DNA of 64,000 nucleotides, taken from NCBI GenBank assembly GCA_017411835.1, contig JAFQPG010000005.1:116774-180773 (forward strand). The letters run 5' to 3'. Below are positions 61,020 through 64,000 of this stretch, one piece after another. Positions within the stretch are counted from its first letter, which is position 1; every line of letters starts with the position of its first letter. Source of the DNA: Ruminococcus sp. (GTDB taxonomy: Bacteria > Bacillota > Clostridia > Oscillospirales > Acutalibacteraceae). A model generated the notes under the pieces. It made no database searches. It was given only the letters and a program-made list of their open reading frames with translations, and was not told where the DNA came from. The translations under genes and the position numbers were made by a program.

Positions 61020-63407
61020 ATGGATATCAGAAAGAAAATTTTAAATGAAATAGTTTATATCGACGGTGGTTTAGGCTCATCGCTTATCAAGATGGGTCTA
61101 CCTTCCGGTGTTATTCCCGAAACTTGGAATATCGAAAAGCCTGAAAATATCATCAAGCTTCATTCTGATTATATAAAAGCAGGCGCACAGGTGATTACTA
61201 CCAACACCTTCGGAGCAAATGAACTTAAGCTTGAAAACTGTCAGTACAGCTTAAATGAGCTTATAGAAAGTGCTGTGGATAACGCAAAAACAGCTATAGC
61301 AAATGAAAACAAAAAGCAGGGCGAGGACGTATATATCGCTTTAAGCATCGGCCCTTGCTCAAAGCTTTTAAAGCCACTTGGCGATTTAGATTTTGAAGAT
61401 GCAGTAAGTGCTTTTTCAAAAAGTATAAAAATCGGTGCTGATGCGGGCGCTGATTTGATTATTATTGAAACGATGAGCGATACATACGAAGCAAAGGCGG
61501 CTTTGCTCGCGGCTAAAGAAAGCTGTGATTTGCCTGTTTTTGTGACGGTCGCTTACGATGTAAATCACAAGCTTATGACTGGGGCTGATGAGCTATCAGT
61601 TATTGCTATGCTCGAGGGCTTAAAGGCTGATGCTATCGGTATCAACTGCGGTTTAGGCCCTAAACAGATGAAACAAATCGCTGAAAAATACGTCAAATAC
61701 AGCTCGTTGCCTGTTATAGTAAGCCCAAATGCAGGTATGCCGAAATCAGTAGAAGGCAAAACCGTTTACGATGTTGACGAAAACGAGTTTGCGCAGTATA
61801 TGAAAGAGATTGCCCTACTCGGCGTGCATGGCTTGGGCGGATGTTGCGGAACAACACCTGATTATATAAAGGCGACAGTAGAGAAAACAAAGGGTTTAAA
61901 AGCTTTGCCGATAGAAAAGAAAAACTTTACGGTAGTATCGTCATATACACACGCTGTTAAGTTTGAAAACACTCCTGTAATTGTGGGCGAGCGAATAAAC
62001 CCGACCGGTAAGCCAAAGCTCAAAGAAGCGCTTAGAAATAACGAGCTCGACTACATTTTAAAAGAAGCGGTTTCTCAGCAGGAAAATGGAGCAAGAGTGC
62101 TCGATATAAACGTCGGTCTGCCTGAAATTGACGAGGTGAAAATGCTCACCGATGCGGTTTTAGCGGTGCAGGGCGTGTCTGATTTACCGCTACAGCTTGA
62201 CAGCTCTGACTTTACTGCGCTTGAAAAAGCGATGCGTATATATAACGGCAAGCCGATGATTAATTCAGTAAACGGTAAGCAGTCTAGTATGGATGCTATT
62301 TTCCCGCTTGTTAAAAAGTACGGCGGTGTTGTTGTTGCGCTTACTTTAGACGAAAACGGTATTCCAAAAACCAGCGACGAGCGAGTAAAGATTGCTAAAA
62401 AGATTATAGATGAAGCTCAAAAATACGGCATCGAAAAAAAGGATATCGTGGTCGACAGCCTTGCGATGGCGGTGAGCTCAGACAGCAAAAGTGCGCTTAC
62501 TACGCTCAAAACCGTAAAACGGCTGACAGAAGAATTAAAGGTGAATACCATTTTAGGCGTGTCTAATATTTCGTTTGGTCTGCCTGCAAGAGAGTTTTTA
62601 AACTCTGCGTTTCTTACTCTCTGCTTTGAAAACGGACTGAGCTCGGCGATTATGAACCCGATGTCAAAAGAAATGATGAAGGCATATTACAGCTTTTGTG
62701 CGCTTAAAGGACTTGACAGCAATTTTGAAAAGTATATAGCGTTTGCAAGCGGTGAGCAGACTTTAACTGCAAAAACACAGGGCGAGGACGATATAACGCT
62801 CGAATTTGCAATTATAAAGGGCTTTTCGCAAAAAGCGTATGAAATAGCTTTTAAGTTGTTAGAAACCGAAAAACCGCTTGATATAGTAAACGATAAAATC
62901 ATACCTGCTTTAAACAAGGTGGGTGAGGGCTTTGAGAAAAACACCGTATTTTTGCCACAGCTTTTGATGAGTGCAGAGGCTGCAAAATCTGCATTCGACG
63001 CGGTTAAAACTGCGATTAAAGAAAGCGACGGCGAAAATAAGCAGAAAATCGTTATCGCAACCGTAGAGGGCGATATCCACGATATCGGTAAAAATATCGT
63101 CAAGGTACTGCTCCAAAACTACTCGTTTGAGGTAATCGACCTTGGAAAAGACGTTAAGCCACAGGCGGTTGTAGAGGCTGTGTGTGAAAATGGCATTACG
63201 CTTGTATGCTTGTCTGCACTTATGACAACAACAGTTGTGTCGATGGAAAGCACCATCAAGCTTTTAAGAGAAAAAGCACCAGATTGTAAAGTAATTGTCG
63301 GCGGTGCTGTGCTTACAAAAGAGTATGCCGATATGATTGGTGCTGACTACTACGCAAAGGATGCGATGGAGTGTGTCCGCTTTGCACAGCAGCATTTTGG
63401 AGTCTGA
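61020..63407 (+). CDS. metH: Cobalamin-dependent methionine synthase (without activation domain)
   Basis: A 795-residue enzyme that transfers the methyl group from methyltetrahydrofolate to homocysteine. Domains in order: homocysteine-binding barrel (about 1-290) with the zinc cysteines in GGCCGTT; pterin-binding barrel (about 315-565) starting VIVGERINPTGKPKLKEA; cobalamin cap helices; and the B12 Rossmann domain (about 680-795) with the DxHxxG cobalt-ligand motif in EGDIHDIGKNIV and SALMTTTV. The activation domain of the 1200-residue E. coli form is missing and is encoded by the gene 21 bases upstream. The next gene begins two bases after the stop. Confidence 0.96.
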   Translation: MDIRKKILNEIVYIDGGLGSSLIKMGLPSGVIPETWNIEKPENIIKLHSDYIKAGAQVITTNTFGANELKLENCQYSLNELIESAVDNAKTAIANENKKQGEDVYIALSIGPCSKLLKPLGDLDFEDAVSAFSKSIKIGADAGADLIIIETMSDTYEAKAALLAAKESCDLPVFVTVAYDVNHKLMTGADELSVIAMLEGLKADAIGINCGLGPKQMKQIAEKYVKYSSLPVIVSPNAGMPKSVEGKTVYDVDENEFAQYMKEIALLGVHGLGGCCGTTPDYIKATVEKTKGLKALPIEKKNFTVVSSYTHAVKFENTPVIVGERINPTGKPKLKEALRNNELDYILKEAVSQQENGARVLDINVGLPEIDEVKMLTDAVLAVQGVSDLPLQLDSSDFTALEKAMRIYNGKPMINSVNGKQSSMDAIFPLVKKYGGVVVALTLDENGIPKTSDERVKIAKKIIDEAQKYGIEKKDIVVDSLAMAVSSDSKSALTTLKTVKRLTEELKVNTILGVSNISFGLPAREFLNSAFLTLCFENGLSSAIMNPMSKEMMKAYYSFCALKGLDSNFEKYIAFASGEQTLTAKTQGEDDITLEFAIIKGFSQKAYEIAFKLLETEKPLDIVNDKIIPALNKVGEGFEKNTVFLPQLLMSAEAAKSAFDAVKTAIKESDGENKQKIVIATVEGDIHDIGKNIVKVLLQNYSFEVIDLGKDVKPQAVVEAVCENGITLVCLSALMTTTVVSMESTIKLLREKAPDCKVIVGGAVLTKEYADMIGADYYAKDAMECVRFAQQHFGV

Positions 63408-63408
63408 T

Positions 63409-64000
63409 ATGGAGCTTAAGGTTTTGTATGAGGACGAGCATCTCATTGCAGTAGAAAAGCCGTACGGGGTGTTGTCCCAAGGCAACGAAAATGTAAAAAG
63501 CATATGCGACGATATAAAAAGCTACTTAAAAGCAAAAGGCGAAAGCGACGAGCTTTTTGTACTGCACCGACTTGATAAAACAACGGGCGGTGCGATAGTT
63601 TACGCTAAGACAAAGGACTGTGCATCTAAAATGAGCGCGCTTATTCAAAACGGCGATTTTCATAAGGTCTACTACGCTGTTTTGTGCGGTGAGCTTGATA
63701 AAAAAAGCGGCGCGATTGCTGATTTGCTGTATCACGACAAGGCGAAAAACAAAACCTACGTCGTAAAGCGCGAGCGCAAAGGCGTAAAAGAAGCAAAGCT
63801 GTGCTTTGTTAAACACGCGACAGCTAGGTACAAAGGCGAAGCCGTCACCAAAATTGAGGTGCTGTTGATAACCGGCAGAACCCATCAGATAAGGGTACAG
63901 TTTGCGTCGAGAAAATTCCCGCTTGTCGGCGACAGAAAGTACGGAGCTAAAATTTCTGACGATACAATAGCGCTGTGGTCACACGAAATAAACTTTAAAC
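63409..64000 (+). CDS. RluA-family pseudouridine synthase (3' truncated by window)
   Basis: The first 197 codons of an RNA pseudouridine synthase start one base after the metH stop codon. The catalytic motif is HRLDKTTGGAIVYAKT, where the aspartate is the nucleophile; a glycine stands where many members have serine (HRLDxxTSG). The N-terminal VLYEDEHLIAVEKPYGVLSQ and TGRTHQIRVQFAS are typical of the family. No S4 domain precedes the catalytic part. The substrate position in rRNA or tRNA cannot be told. It appears co-transcribed with metH, which is likely incidental. Confidence 0.93.
   Translation, partial: MELKVLYEDEHLIAVEKPYGVLSQGNENVKSICDDIKSYLKAKGESDELFVLHRLDKTTGGAIVYAKTKDCASKMSALIQNGDFHKVYYAVLCGELDKKSGAIADLLYHDKAKNKTYVVKRERKGVKEAKLCFVKHATARYKGEAVTKIEVLLITGRTHQIRVQFASRKFPLVGDRKYGAKISDDTIALWSHEINFK

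Overview
The window looks like a chromosomal segment of a low-to-moderate GC Gram-positive anaerobe of the Clostridia, most likely a gut or rumen Ruminococcus-like member of the Oscillospiraceae. The evidence is dockerin and cohesin modules with PTETQK linkers, a class B sortase with an SPQTG substrate, a T-box leader, AdhE under a Rex-type operator, a split transketolase, ATP-type PEP carboxykinase and sigma-A promoters with TGn extended -10 boxes. No rRNA, tRNA, phage, transposase or CRISPR locus was seen. The assignment is inferred from gene content only.

Layout. 1-10.2 kb: end of a class B penicillin-binding protein, trkA-trkH potassium uptake, secA, gltX and glnS. 10.3-15.6 kb: a dockerin protein, a reductase coupled to a membrane-anchored cohesin, and a sugar-phosphate transferase with an epimerase. 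15.6-25 kb: adhE with a small kinase gene, a secreted C39-like protein, coaX with an ECF S component and a flavin reductase, split transketolase and a DMT exporter. 25-32 kb: a lipoprotein, an FkbM methyltransferase, a secreted ComEC-like metallo-hydrolase, an AraC regulator, an LCP protein, sortase B and its likely substrate. 32-39.4 kb: two more dockerin proteins (phosphoesterase and esterase, both with CBM26-like modules) flanking a cardiolipin synthase gene and large hairpin-array repeats. 39.5-45.8 kb: a membrane protein-PP2C-L,D-transpeptidase operon, a DMT transporter, a NagZ-like GH3 and AlaX. 45.9-51 kb: a T-box controlled aspS::gatC fusion, gatA-like and gatB operon. 51-56 kb: pckA, an L,D-transpeptidase and xpt. 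56-64 kb: one-carbon metabolism (fhs, metF, MetH reactivation protein, metH), a membrane-bound HTH-RDD protein and the start of an RluA pseudouridine synthase.

Most striking is the aminoacyl-tRNA locus. AspRS carries GatC as a C-terminal domain, and the next gene is a shortened GatA that lacks both catalytic serines of the amidase triad while GatB looks intact. GlnRS is encoded elsewhere in the window, so this GatCAB is probably devoted to Asp-tRNA(Asn), and the ammonia source is an open question. The second theme is a small cohesin-dockerin system: one membrane-anchored cohesin and three secreted proteins whose dockerins share the same VLDAT-x-IQ helix motif. The third is a family of branched hairpin arrays in intergenic DNA, one of them tandemly duplicated and one inserted in the aspS leader.
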